Positions 23,881 through 33,274 of a stretch of 64,000 bases of DNA are shown here, piece after piece. The notes beneath the pieces were generated by a model. That model was not told where the DNA came from, made no database searches, and saw nothing but the letters and a program-made list of their open reading frames with translations. Both the position numbers and the translations under genes were made by a program. Position 1 is the stretch's first letter. Every line of letters starts with the position of its first letter. The stretch is from Kibdelosporangium banguiense. GTDB lineage: Bacteria > Actinomycetota > Actinomycetes > Mycobacteriales > Pseudonocardiaceae. Where the stretch lies: NCBI RefSeq assembly GCF_017876405.1, contig NZ_JAGINW010000001.1:6895203-6959202 (forward strand), given 5' to 3'.

Positions 23881-25055
23881 GCCACACCGATCCGTACTCG
23901 CACTGTGCCAGGCTTGCGCCGGCCGAGTTGAAGGCGGAAATCCAGGCGTCCCGCGGAATCCGCGGTCAACTCGGTGTGCAGCTGATCGATGGTCACGGTG
24001 CAGGTCCTGTCCGGTTCGAACAAGGCCGGGGTGCGGACGTGGGCGATACCCCGGCCGGTGAGGGAGAATCCGTTCTTGTCCGCGTCGGACAGCTGGGAGA
24101 ACTCCATGTGTGCTGGGGAGACGCGCACCTCCCAGCCGTAGGCCCGGTAGCTGGGCTCGGCTGAGACGTGAGTCACCGGCGAAGGTATCGGCGGTGGTCG
24201 CAGGAATGCCTTGTGCAGAATGGGCAGGGTCTCGCGCAGGTCGACGGCCCAGTAAGGCCAATCGTGTGTTCCGGGGCCGTAGTGCCAGGTGTGCCCGATG
24301 CCCAGTGCCGCCAGTCTGCGGTGGAATCGCAGCGACTCGTGGAACACGATCGCCTCCACCGGGTCCGGTCTGCGGTCGCGGTCCAGTGGGCCGGGAAGAC
24401 CGGTCCGGGTGCGTACGGCCAGGGTCATGCCGCGGAGGTTCGCTGCCAGGTCCCACGGGTTGTGTGCACGCCACCGGGTCGCGTTCGTGGCGCGATCGCC
24501 CCAGATCGAGCCGCGGGCGCCGCCGTCCCGCCGGGCGGCGATGCCCGGGATGAACGTGTAGACGTTCGTGTCGAGCGCCCCGGAGAAACTTGCCGCGGCC
24601 GAGAACAGGTCGGGATGCCTTGCGGCGTAGGACATCGCACCGAATCCGCCCATCGAGAGACCGGCCAGCGCCCGGCTTTCCCGGCGTGCTTCGGTTCTGA
24701 ACGTGCTGTCCACCCACGGCACCAGTTCGCCGATGTGGAAGGTCTCCCACGCAGTGCGGCCGTATCGGCCCGGCTTGACCCAGTCGGAGTAGAAACCGTT
24801 GCGAGCGTTCGGCATCACCACGATGACAGGTAAGGACTGGGTCGCCTCGGCCGCGCCGCCTTTGTCCGTCCAGGCCCGGTAGTCGTCGTCACCGCCGTGC
24901 AACAGATACAGCACGGGAAACCGCGCTGTGTTCTCGCCATATGCGGCTGGGAACAGGATTCGCAGAGCTGTCGGCTCACGCAAAGTGGGGGAGTACAGCT
25001 CGTATTCCACCAGCCGTGGACCGAGCGTGACGCGTGAAACGACTTCGGGGGCCAT
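23877..25055 (-). CDS. Antigen-85-fold esterase with C-terminal beta domain
   Basis: 392 residues. The catalytic part holds YLLHGGDDDYRAW, the elbow AGLSMGGFGAMSYAARHP and the terminal GTHDWPYW. After about residue 270 a further domain of about 120 residues, beta-rich in appearance, is attached that the esterase at 12211 lacks. ATG 25055 (MAPEVVSRV) is used because it overlaps the ligase stop as TGATG; longer in-frame extensions run through the ligase gene. No signal peptide is visible. Similar catalytic segments and spacing suggest it and the 12211 gene are paralogues. Confidence 0.78.
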   Translation of the reverse strand: MAPEVVSRVTLGPRLVEYELYSPTLREPTALRILFPAAYGENTARFPVLYLLHGGDDDYRAWTDKGGAAEATQSLPVIVVMPNARNGFYSDWVKPGRYGRTAWETFHIGELVPWVDSTFRTEARRESRALAGLSMGGFGAMSYAARHPDLFSAAASFSGALDTNVYTFIPGIAARRDGGARGSIWGDRATNATRWRAHNPWDLAANLRGMTLAVRTRTGLPGPLDRDRRPDPVEAIVFHESLRFHRRLAALGIGHTWHYGPGTHDWPYWAVDLRETLPILHKAFLRPPPIPSPVTHVSAEPSYRAYGWEVRVSPAHMEFSQLSDADKNGFSLTGRGIAHVRTPALFEPDRTCTVTIDQLHTELTADSAGRLDFRLQLGRRKPGTVRVRIGVA

Positions 25056-26497
25056 CAGCGGGTGAGCCGTTGCTCGCGCACCTGTGCGCGCCGGACTTTG
25101 CCGGCGTCGTCGCGGAGCGGATAGTCCACGCGCTCGAAGCTGCGCGGCAGTTTGTACGCCGACAGCCTGCTTTGGAGGTGGGCGAGCAGTGCGGGTTCGT
25201 CCAGCGGGCCGTTGGTCTGCACCACCGCGTGCACGATGTTGCCGTATTCGTCGTCCGGAAGGCCGATCACGCAACTGGCCAGGACAGAGGGGTGCTCGTC
25301 CAGTGCGTTCTCGATCTCGGCGGGGAACACGTTCGCGCCGCCGACCAGGATCATGTCCGGTTTGCGGTCGGTGAGGTACACGTATCCGTCGGCGTCCACC
25401 CGGCCCATGTCACCGGTGGACTCCCAGCCATCGTCCATAATGGTCGCCTCGGCACCGAGATACCGGTAGGTCTCCGGGGAGCCGGGAGCGTGCCGCATCC
25501 AGATCTCGCCCAGCTCACCGGGCGGCACATCGCGATGGTCGCTGTCGAGCACACGGATCTCCCCGCGCGCCACTCGCCCGACGCTGCCGGGATGATCCAG
25601 CCACTCCGGGCCGGAGATCAAGCAGGCCGCCTGTGCCTCGGTGGCCGCGTACAGCTCGAAGACCTTGTGCGGGCCAAGCCAATCCAGCCACGCGAGCTTG
25701 AGCCATGGTGCGCAAGGGGCGGCGCCGTGCAGCACGATCCGCAGGCTCGACATGTCCGCTGCCGCCCGGACCTCTTCGGGCAGTCGCCAGATCCGGTGCA
25801 TCATCGTCGGCACCAGGAAGGTCCATTGCACGCGATAAGCCTCGACCAGACGAAGCAGGCCGGCCGGTTCGAACCGGGGCATGATCACCACGTGGCTGCC
25901 GGTGAACAGGGCCGCGGCGGACATCATGAACGGCCCGTTGTGCGACAACGGCCCCGCGACCAGGTGGACGCCGTCCTGTGGCATGGCGAACGCAAGTGCG
26001 TACTCGTCCATGACCTCGGCGCACGCGGGCTGTGTCGACATGATCACCTTGGGCCGTCCGGTACTGCCGCCGGAGGCAGGCGCTTTCCAGCACGGGCCGA
26101 TCGCGGGCGGTAATGGTTCGTGTGCCTGCTCCGGACAGTAACCGGGTGCAATGGCCGGGAGCCCCGGAATGTCGAGGCCGATCACCAGCGCGGGCTTGGC
26201 GACCTCGACCACCGCGGTCAGTTCGGCCGGCGGCAGGCGGTGCGACACCGGCTGCGGGGTGGCGCCGAGCTTCCACGTGGCCACGGCAGCGCACACGAAC
26301 TCGATGCTGTTGGGCAGGCCGATTGTGACCAGATCGCCCGCATTCACACCGTGTTCGGCGTACGCGCGGGCGAGTGCGTTGGTGTACCGGTCGAACTGCA
26401 GGCGGGTCATCGTGTCGGAACCGCACGTCACCGCAGGCCGGTCAGGGTCCTTGCCGGCGAGCTGGGTGAGACGGTCGGCGAGCGCGGTCGGCGGCAT
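25055..26497 (-). CDS. Acyl-CoA ligase / AMP-binding enzyme
   Basis: 480 residues of the ANL family. The P-loop reads ASGGSTGRPKVIMS (near residue 138). Other core motifs are ELYAATEAQ, STGDMGRVDADGYVYLTDRKPDMIL and a C-terminal GKVRR lysine. It is somewhat short but has both subdomains. First gene of the minus-strand operon with the esterase and transporter, divergent from a PucR-type regulator. Predicted to make acyl-CoA, maybe recycling or supplying acyl chains for the neighbouring synthase; the true substrate is unknown. Confidence 0.82.
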   Translation of the reverse strand: MPPTALADRLTQLAGKDPDRPAVTCGSDTMTRLQFDRYTNALARAYAEHGVNAGDLVTIGLPNSIEFVCAAVATWKLGATPQPVSHRLPPAELTAVVEVAKPALVIGLDIPGLPAIAPGYCPEQAHEPLPPAIGPCWKAPASGGSTGRPKVIMSTQPACAEVMDEYALAFAMPQDGVHLVAGPLSHNGPFMMSAAALFTGSHVVIMPRFEPAGLLRLVEAYRVQWTFLVPTMMHRIWRLPEEVRAAADMSSLRIVLHGAAPCAPWLKLAWLDWLGPHKVFELYAATEAQAACLISGPEWLDHPGSVGRVARGEIRVLDSDHRDVPPGELGEIWMRHAPGSPETYRYLGAEATIMDDGWESTGDMGRVDADGYVYLTDRKPDMILVGGANVFPAEIENALDEHPSVLASCVIGLPDDEYGNIVHAVVQTNGPLDEPALLAHLQSRLSAYKLPRSFERVDYPLRDDAGKVRRAQVREQRLTR

Positions 26498-26632
26498 CGG
26501 GACCCCCTGCTTGGATTTCGGCAGTGATTTCGATCAGGTCATCGTCATCGGGATCGGAGCTTGCGACAATAAGAGCGGGCGAACACTGGTGTCCTGGCCA
26601 TCCTGGCGCCGATCGGGTTGGAGGTTTCCACA

Positions 26633-27739
26633 ATGACGGTGCGCGCTGTCCTCGACGACCTCGCGCGAGAGCCGGCCAGGCTGGACGCGCTGGTCGACCG
26701 GCTGGTCGCCAAGATCCGCGGCGCGGTACCCGAATACGCCACGATCCCAGAAGACGTGCTGTGGCAGGGAAACCGCTGGATCCTCGGGGCCGCCGTAGGG
26801 CACCTGCGGGACAACCGCCTGCCGGACGCGGCCGAACTGCGGGAGATCACCAAGGTCGGTGCGGACCGGGCCCGCCAGGGCATCAGCCTGGAGGCCGTGC
26901 TCGCGGCCTACCGGGTGTCCGGTGAGGAGTTCTGGAAGGTGCTGTCGACCGCGGCACGTGATCGTGGTGCGTCCGACGGGTCCCTGCTGAGCGCAGTCGA
27001 ACTGGTCTGGCAGTGGCTCGATTTCGTGACAGTGGCGGCCGCGGCGGCGCATCGTGACGTCGAAGTCCGTGGTGCACGTGAGGATGAGCAACGGATCGGA
27101 GACGCGGTACGAGCTCTGTTGACACAGCCCGGCGCGGACACCCGCCGTCACCTGTGGCAACTCGGACTTGACCCGGCAGGCCGGTTCGCCGCGCTGCGTG
27201 GCCGGCTGGCGTTGGGGACCGCGGTGTCCACACTGCGCGAGAACATGCCTGCCAACGGACTGGTGGTGGCCGCCGCCAACCGGGAAGTGCTCGGACTGGT
27301 GGCTTCCGTCGAGGCATTGGACCCGCGGTTCGGCACGTTCGGGATCGGACCGTTGGGCCCGGCAGTCGACCTGCCCGCCTCGTATCTGACCGCAGGCCGG
27401 GTGCTCACCGCCGCTCTGCGGCTGGGCCTGGCAGGCTCACACCGGTTGGACTCGCTGCGTGTCGCCTGTGTCGTGGCCACCGACCTGGACATGACACGTA
27501 TCCTGCACAGCCGGATCCTCGCTCCGCTTGAGGCGAAAGGCGCCTACGGCAAGGACATCTGGCGCTCAGTACTGTCCTATGTGGAGAACGGGCTCCGGGT
27601 GGGCGAAGCCGCGGCCGCGTTGCACGTGCACCCCAACACGGTCCGCCACCGGCTGGCGCATTTCACCGAACTCACCGGCGTGACCCTGCGTGACCCGGCT
27701 GATCTCTCCGAGATCTGGTGGCTCATGGTTTCGCGGTGA
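26633..27739 (+). CDS. PucR-type transcription regulator
   Basis: 368 residues. The C-terminal HTH is GEAAAALHVHPNTVRHRLAHF (near 328-348). The N-terminal half matches the helical sensory region of the regulator at 6540 (QGISLEAVLAAYRVSGEEFW). GGAGG lies 8 bp before ATG 26633. It is divergent from the ligase-esterase-MFS operon across 135 bp that contain two GATTTCG copies at a 12-bp period, so it probably controls that operon. Its last 17 bp overlap the SARP regulator. Confidence 0.82.
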   Translation: MTVRAVLDDLAREPARLDALVDRLVAKIRGAVPEYATIPEDVLWQGNRWILGAAVGHLRDNRLPDAAELREITKVGADRARQGISLEAVLAAYRVSGEEFWKVLSTAARDRGASDGSLLSAVELVWQWLDFVTVAAAAAHRDVEVRGAREDEQRIGDAVRALLTQPGADTRRHLWQLGLDPAGRFAALRGRLALGTAVSTLRENMPANGLVVAAANREVLGLVASVEALDPRFGTFGIGPLGPAVDLPASYLTAGRVLTAALRLGLAGSHRLDSLRVACVVATDLDMTRILHSRILAPLEAKGAYGKDIWRSVLSYVENGLRVGEAAAALHVHPNTVRHRLAHFTELTGVTLRDPADLSEIWWLMVSR

Positions 27740-30700
27740 GCAAGCGCCTGCTCTGGCCCGCCCAGTACGTCAGGCCAAGGCGTTCATGGATGTCCAAGGC
27801 AGCTTGTGCGTGGTCACGGGCTTGCGCGTGCTTCCCGAGCCGTTGGGCCAGCTCAGCGAGGACCAAGTGTGCGGAGCCCCAGCAAGCGGTGCCCATTCCG
27901 GCCACGACGAACTGGCCGGCGTAGGGCAGGAGCCTGTCGTAGAGCTGTTGGGGGTCAGGAGTTCCCAGCCGGGCGGCGACCAGTCCCCAGACCGGGATCA
28001 GGAAGTCGGCGACCCAGTCCTCCGGGATGTCGGTTCCCCATAGCGCGATGAGCTCCCGGGCCAGTGCCTCACGACCCGCCTCGGCAGCCGCGAGTACCGC
28101 GACCGGCCGCAAGGGCACGAGGTCAGGTGCCTTGGCGGCGGCCACGAGTTCGTCCAGCATTCCGGCCATACGGCCTTGGGCGCGCAGACACGTGAACGTG
28201 ATGACCCACCGCCGGAACCGGCTACCCCACAACGTCGACCCGAACTGAGGTTCGCTGTACCCGGCGAGCAGGGCTTGTGCCTCGTCCCAGCGGCCTTCCA
28301 GGGTGCTGCGGGCCGGCTGAGCGACCCGGACTATCGATTCGATCTCGGGACGGCGGGCGGTGTCGAGCAACTGCTCGCAACGGGCGAGCTCCCGGTCCCA
28401 GCCTGCGAGGTCGCTGTCGCGCAGCATGCAGGACATGAGGAACACGCGTGCCAGCACCTCGGCACTCACCGGCAGGCCCGGCAAGCTGGCGAGTTCTTCC
28501 GCCGCCGCGCGCCTGGCCGTGTTGCGGCCGGGCCGGAAAGCCGCGAGCAAATAGTTGCTCAAAGTCCTGGCCAGCAACGGGACTTTCCCAGTCGTGCGTG
28601 CGAGCTCGACCGCCTCGGCCGCGTACTGCTCGCCTTCTGCCCAGCGTGGGCCGTAGCAGAGTTCCACGGCGAGAGTTCCGAGGAGCGTCGCCCGATCGGC
28701 ATCGGTCAGCGGCCCCCGCAATAGTCCTTCGAGGACAGTCACCATCTCGGAATCGACCACACCGTAGGGCCGCCAGTTCCACAGGGAAGGGCCACCCATG
28801 GCGGTGACGGCGGGAATGAGTGCCTCTTTGTCGTCGGTCCGCCGGGCGAGCTGAACCGCCTCAGCCCAGGCGTGCAGTGCTTTCTCCGGCTGCCCGACGG
28901 ACCGGAACGCCTGCCCCAGCTCGGTCAGTACCCGTGCGCGCTCGGCGTCCCGGCCTGCCGCGAGAGTGTTCAGCGCCAGTTCCCAGAACTCGACAGCCTC
29001 GGTGTGCGCCAGCTGACCGGTTGCATGCCGGGCGGCACGGGAGGCGTACTTGACCGCCTTGTCGGCGCCGCCGAGCCGGGCGGCCTGAACGAAATGATGA
29101 GCGAGCCGTGCGGACTCGGCTTCCGGTAGAACAGGTTCCAGCGCTTCGCCGGCACGCAAGTGCAGCCGGGACCGCTCCAACCGGCTCAACCCCGCGTAGA
29201 GGGCGTCCCGGACAAGAGCGTGCGAAAACCGGTAGTCAGCACCGGCAGACGGCTCGACAATGAGTCCGCTCGCGACAGCGGGCTCCATTCCGGTCATCAC
29301 CTCCTCCGTCGAGGCGTCGGTGACGGCTTCAAGCAGGTCGATGTCGACCTCACGCCCGGCGACAGCGGCGGCGCGCAGCAGAGTCCTTGTCTCCTCGGGA
29401 AGCCTTGCCACACGCCGATCGAGCACTGTGCGGGCGCCCTGCGGCACCACTCCTGGCAGTTCACGCTCACCGGCTCGCAGGCGTAGCACTTCGCCGATGT
29501 AGAACGGGTTCCCGCCGGTTCTTTCCCACAGCGCCTCGGCCAGTTCCGGCTCCTCGCCCTTGGCACGCAGGTAGAGCGCGATCTCGTCAGCGGTGAACGG
29601 CGTCAGCTCGATCCGGTCGGTGCATTGTTGCCGGGAAAGGGCTGCGAGTGTGTCGCGCAGTTCCTGTGGGTGATCACCTGGCTCGGGGCGGCATGTGGCG
29701 AGCACGAGCAGCCGGTGCCGGGCAGCCTCTTGCGCGACGAAGGCCAGCAGTCGCAACGACGAGGCGTCCGCCCAGTGCAAGTCGTCGAGCACGAGGACAA
29801 GCGGCGTCTCGGTCAGAGCGGCCATGACCTGGTCGTACAGTTCGTAGAGGGCTTCAGTGGTCGCTGAGTGCCTGGTCAGCAAGTCCGACCGCAGGACTTG
29901 TGCCCACGGCCAGAAAGCGGGAGCCGTACCGTCCACACATCGTCCTACGGCGACACTGAATCCGCGTGCGAGAGCCAGATCCGTGGCCGCTTGGACGAGA
30001 CGGGACTTGCCGATGCCCGCCTCACCGGTGATCAGCACGGCGCCACCGTCACCGCGCCCTGCCCCGGCCAGCCGATGTTCGATCAATGCCAGTTCGGCCG
30101 CCCTCGCGATGAGGCCGTCGGCGACCTGCACGGGGACCGGTGGTTCGGCGGGCCGCTGAGGAAGCTGGAGCTGCGGGGACTGGTCGAATACCGCCTGTTC
30201 GAGGTCTCTCAAATCGGGTCCTGGTTGCAGGCCGAGATCATCCGCCAGCAGTGTGCGGACGCGGCGCAGCGCGGTGAGAGCTTCCGCCTGCCTGCTGGCG
30301 CGGTACAACGCGAGCACGAGCAATGACCAGGCACGTTCCCGGTATGGCCATTCGGCCACGAGGGACTCCAGGCCTGGCACGAGGGACGCGTCCTCGCCGA
30401 GTGCCAGCCGTGCCTCGAACCGGTTTTCCAGCGCCGCGGCGCGTTGCTCGACGAGTCTGGTGAGGACCGGTTGAGCGAACTCCTCGTCGGCGAACTCGCC
30501 GAGCGGATCGCCGCGCCACAGCGTCATCGCCCGGTCCAACAAGCCGACGGCCTCGCGGTGCTCGCCACGGGCCAGCGCCTGACGGCCCTCGTCGGCCCAC
30601 GCACTGAACTGACAGAGATCCACATCGTCGGGCGCGATCGCCAGCTGGTAGCCGGGCTCGCGGGTGAGCAGGACTTCAGGAGGCGTACGCGGCCGACGGC

Positions 30701-30929
30701 CTGGCTCCAGGATCTTGCGCAGGTGCGCGATGTACGCCTGGAGCGTCCTGGTCGCGCCCGCAGGGGCCTCGTCGGCCCACAGTTCGTTGATCAGCCTGTC
30801 CAGCGAGACGATCTGTCCGGGCTGTGACGCCAGCATCGCCACGAGCGCACGCTGCTTGCGGGTCCCGAGGTCGAGCACCTGGCCCGAGCCGTCGACGACC
30901 TCGAGCGAACCGAACAACCGGACCTGCAA
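27723..30929 (-). CDS. SARP-family regulator with AAA ATPase and TPR-like region
   Basis: 1068 residues. Order: OmpR-type winged-helix DNA-binding domain (1-95, MQVRLFGSLEVVDG...RKQRALVAML), bacterial transcriptional activation domain (about 100-245), AAA/NB-ARC ATPase (Walker A GEAGIGKS near 300, Walker B VLVLDDLHWAD near 388), then about 450 residues of helical, TPR-like repeats. Such AfsR/SARP proteins switch on secondary-metabolite genes. It is divergent from the flavin oxidoreductase at 31042, with SARP-like 11-bp repeats in the gap, so it probably regulates that gene and itself. Confidence 0.88.
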   Translation of the reverse strand: MQVRLFGSLEVVDGSGQVLDLGTRKQRALVAMLASQPGQIVSLDRLINELWADEAPAGATRTLQAYIAHLRKILEPGRRPRTPPEVLLTREPGYQLAIAPDDVDLCQFSAWADEGRQALARGEHREAVGLLDRAMTLWRGDPLGEFADEEFAQPVLTRLVEQRAAALENRFEARLALGEDASLVPGLESLVAEWPYRERAWSLLVLALYRASRQAEALTALRRVRTLLADDLGLQPGPDLRDLEQAVFDQSPQLQLPQRPAEPPVPVQVADGLIARAAELALIEHRLAGAGRGDGGAVLITGEAGIGKSRLVQAATDLALARGFSVAVGRCVDGTAPAFWPWAQVLRSDLLTRHSATTEALYELYDQVMAALTETPLVLVLDDLHWADASSLRLLAFVAQEAARHRLLVLATCRPEPGDHPQELRDTLAALSRQQCTDRIELTPFTADEIALYLRAKGEEPELAEALWERTGGNPFYIGEVLRLRAGERELPGVVPQGARTVLDRRVARLPEETRTLLRAAAVAGREVDIDLLEAVTDASTEEVMTGMEPAVASGLIVEPSAGADYRFSHALVRDALYAGLSRLERSRLHLRAGEALEPVLPEAESARLAHHFVQAARLGGADKAVKYASRAARHATGQLAHTEAVEFWELALNTLAAGRDAERARVLTELGQAFRSVGQPEKALHAWAEAVQLARRTDDKEALIPAVTAMGGPSLWNWRPYGVVDSEMVTVLEGLLRGPLTDADRATLLGTLAVELCYGPRWAEGEQYAAEAVELARTTGKVPLLARTLSNYLLAAFRPGRNTARRAAAEELASLPGLPVSAEVLARVFLMSCMLRDSDLAGWDRELARCEQLLDTARRPEIESIVRVAQPARSTLEGRWDEAQALLAGYSEPQFGSTLWGSRFRRWVITFTCLRAQGRMAGMLDELVAAAKAPDLVPLRPVAVLAAAEAGREALARELIALWGTDIPEDWVADFLIPVWGLVAARLGTPDPQQLYDRLLPYAGQFVVAGMGTACWGSAHLVLAELAQRLGKHAQARDHAQAALDIHERLGLTYWAGQSRRLLTAKP

Positions 30930-30948
30930 CTGCTCCCCCAGCGGCCGT

Positions 30949-30968
30949 ATTCCCCGAGATTCCCCGAG
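30949..30968. repeat. Tandem 10-bp repeat in the SARP leader
   Basis: ATTCCCCGAG occurs twice head to tail, 20-39 bp upstream of the SARP start codon. One helical turn apart, it could be part of a binding site or affect translation. Confidence 0.5.
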
Positions 30969-30994
30969 GTCACAGTGTAGGCGGTGGCCCGCTC

Positions 30995-31023
30995 AGCTCG
31001 ACCCCAGCTCGATCCCAGCCGAC
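30995..31023. promoter_or_regulatory. SARP box: three 11-bp direct repeats
   Basis: AGCTCGA at 30995 and 31006 and the weaker AGCCGAC at 31017 are heptamers spaced by exactly 4 bp. On the other strand they read TCGAGCT, matching the TCGAGC heptamer used by SARP activators. They lie between the SARP gene and the flavin oxidoreductase. A TACACT -10-like element for the SARP gene is on the minus strand at 30979-30974. Confidence 0.65.
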
Positions 31024-31041
31024 CGTCGGCAGGGTGAAGCC

Positions 31042-32352
31042 ATGAACATCGGGAACGAACTTCGCAAGGTTGTCCGGGGCACAGTGCTCACAGCGGGCGA
31101 TGACGGTTTCGACAACGCGCGCCGGCCGTGGAACCTCGCGGTGGACCAGCAGGTGCGGGCCGTGGTGGACGCGGCCGATGCCGACGACGTCGCTGCTCTG
31201 GTCCGGCATGCGCGGCTTGCGGGGCTGACGATCGCGACGCAGCCGAGCGGCCACGGAGCCACCGGCAATGTCGACGACGTGGTTCTGCTGCGGACCACGC
31301 GCCTGGACGAACTCGACGTGCGGCCGCAGGAACGGCTTGCCTGTGTTGGCGCCGGCGTGAAATGGGGACAGGTCATGACAGCCGCGAGCGCCTATGGCCT
31401 GACTGGGCTCGCCGGAAGCAGCCCGGCGGTCACGGTCACCGGCTACACCCTCGGCGGCGGCCTGAGCTGGTTCGGCCGCAAGCACGGGTTCGCCTCCGAC
31501 AGCGTCCGGGCTTTCGACATTGTGGACACCGACGGCGTCCGGTCCCGGGTGACCGCGGCATCGGATCCCGATCTGTTCTGGGCCCTGCGAGGCGGTGGCG
31601 GCGATTTCGCGATCGTCACTGCCATCGAGTTCGACCTGCACCCGGCTCCGAAGCTCTATGGCGGGCGTGTCATGTGGACGGCTGACAAGGCTCGTGCGGC
31701 GCTGGCGGCGTATCGCGAGATCACCGACTCGGCGCCGCCTGAGCTGACCGCCTGGTACGAGCTGCTCCACTTTCCTGGCGCCGCGCCGCTTGTGGCCGTC
31801 GACTGCACTTTCCTCGGTGACGGCGGTGAAGCGGAGACGTTGCTTCGCGCTCTGGACAAGGTGGACGGCCGGATCTCCGACTCGCGGGGCATGTTGCCCG
31901 TGGCGGAACTGGGTTCCATCACGGCCGAGCCCACTGATCCGGGGCCAGGGCAGTCCCGTGCCGAACTCCTGACCGGCCTGCCGGACGACGTGTGCGAAAC
32001 CTTGCTGGCCGAACCGATCGCGCCGCTGCTCAGTGTCCAGCTCCGGCACCTCGGCGGTGCTCTCGCCCAGCCGTCGGACAGTGCGGCGGGCGGACTGTCC
32101 GAGCCGTTCGCCCTCTACATGTTCGGTATCCCAGGCAACACCGATGGTGGTGCTGCCGTCCGCGGACGGCAGCACGACATCGCGACGGCTGTCAGCCCGT
32201 ACACCAGTGGCCGCAAGCCGTTCACGTTCCTTGTCCCAGGCGAACGTGCCGCGAACGCTTTCAGCGGTGCGGCCATAGCACGGCTGCGTGAACTCAAGCG
32301 TGACCGCGACCCCGCGGGTGTTCTCCGCAGCAACTTTCCCGTCCTCAGTTGA
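31042..32352 (+). CDS. FAD-binding oxidoreductase, berberine-bridge type
   Basis: 436 residues with the FAD-binding PCMH fold: QPSGHGATGNVDD at the position of the usual flavin-linking histidine (near residue 74), GYTLGGGLSWFGRKHG, ALRGGGGDFAIVT, and a C-terminal BBE-like end PAGVLRSNFPV. The second covalent-link cysteine is not evident. Relatives oxidise alcohols, sugars or alkaloid-like substrates, often in natural-product pathways. ATG 31042 has AGGGTGAAG upstream. Candidate target of the divergent SARP. Confidence 0.85.
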   Translation: MNIGNELRKVVRGTVLTAGDDGFDNARRPWNLAVDQQVRAVVDAADADDVAALVRHARLAGLTIATQPSGHGATGNVDDVVLLRTTRLDELDVRPQERLACVGAGVKWGQVMTAASAYGLTGLAGSSPAVTVTGYTLGGGLSWFGRKHGFASDSVRAFDIVDTDGVRSRVTAASDPDLFWALRGGGGDFAIVTAIEFDLHPAPKLYGGRVMWTADKARAALAAYREITDSAPPELTAWYELLHFPGAAPLVAVDCTFLGDGGEAETLLRALDKVDGRISDSRGMLPVAELGSITAEPTDPGPGQSRAELLTGLPDDVCETLLAEPIAPLLSVQLRHLGGALAQPSDSAAGGLSEPFALYMFGIPGNTDGGAAVRGRQHDIATAVSPYTSGRKPFTFLVPGERAANAFSGAAIARLRELKRDRDPAGVLRSNFPVLS

Positions 32353-32420
32353 GGACAGCACGTCTGCCGTCGCTTCGCCCGGCCGGATGGCTGGTCGCAG
32401 GACGCGGCGGCAGACGTGGT

Positions 32421-32903
32421 TTATTGCTCGCCGTCGAAGTCCGACTGCTTGAGCAGGGACAGCGCCTGCTTGGCAGCGACGTTGAAGAGGCCCATGGTCG
32501 TGTCCCTCGCACCCAGAACGACCAGCAGGGTTGTGGCGTCGATGGGGAAGACGCACACGTGCCCGTCGGCGCCTTCGAACATGGTGGCGCGAGGGTGCCC
32601 CACCTTGGCCTGGCCGGTGAACTGGATAGCCAGGCCCATGGCCGCGGAGGCCATCGCTGAGACACTTTCCGCGTCCAGGTCGCGGGTGTAGCTCGACAGC
32701 AGCAGACCGTCGCGGGTTGCCACCAGCAGTCCGTTGACGTGGTTGACGCGGCCGTGGATGTACTGCAGCTTCTCACGCGTGACTGTCACGCCCGTGATCG
32801 GTTTCGGCGTCATGGGTGCAGGTGGCGGGATCCGTTTCGTGGCTGTGTGCCTGCGCGTCGGGAGTCTCAGGTTGCCTTGAAACGGCGTTTCCGTCTCACT
32901 CAT
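32421..32903 (-). CDS. Roadblock/LC7-domain protein
   Basis: 160 residues. A disordered, Pro/Arg-rich N-terminus of about 45 residues leads to a roadblock fold (VNHVNGLLVATRDGLLLSS, LLVVLGARDTTMGLFNVAAKQAL). In actinomycetes such proteins normally work with small Ras-like GTPases in conservon-type modules. Here no GTPase or sensor kinase is adjacent. The start overlaps the stop of the upstream roadblock-like gene by 4 bp, so the two are co-translated and may form a heterodimer. Confidence 0.8.
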   Translation of the reverse strand: MSETETPFQGNLRLPTRRHTATKRIPPPAPMTPKPITGVTVTREKLQYIHGRVNHVNGLLVATRDGLLLSSYTRDLDAESVSAMASAAMGLAIQFTGQAKVGHPRATMFEGADGHVCVFPIDATTLLVVLGARDTTMGLFNVAAKQALSLLKQSDFDGEQ

Positions 32904-33274
32904 ACGAGCAGGTCGGCTTCGATGCGCTTGAGGTAGTGCCGGGCCAGTGCCAGGTTCGCGCGTTCCCGGTCGAGCACCAGGTAGAGGAAGAGCGTGGACT
33001 TCTTCTGCTTGGTCCCGCTCAGCAGCCTGATCAGGTGGTACTGCTGGTGCAGCGTGATCAGGATGTCCTCGATGTCGTCGTCGAGCCCCAGTGCCGACAT
33101 GACACGCAGTTTCGACCGGACCACCTCGGTGTTGCCCGCCGCGGCGACCTCCAGGTCCAGCCAGTCGCCACCGCCGATCCGGCCGAGTGACATTCCGCTG
33201 TCGTAGTCGACTAACGCGACGCCGAGTGCGCCGGCAATGGACATCGCTTCTTTTAGTGCCGTATCGATATTCAT
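32900..33274 (-). CDS. Second roadblock-like small protein
   Basis: 124 residues; MSIAGALGVALVDYDSGMSLG is a diverged roadblock start. The middle and end (LHQQYHLIRLL, LFLYLVLDRERANLALARHYL) match the small roadblock-like proteins often paired with a longer partner. First gene of the pair, downstream of a 415-bp gap. Function unknown; probably a regulator of a GTPase encoded elsewhere. Confidence 0.65.
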   Translation of the reverse strand: MNIDTALKEAMSIAGALGVALVDYDSGMSLGRIGGGDWLDLEVAAAGNTEVVRSKLRVMSALGLDDDIEDILITLHQQYHLIRLLSGTKQKKSTLFLYLVLDRERANLALARHYLKRIEADLLV

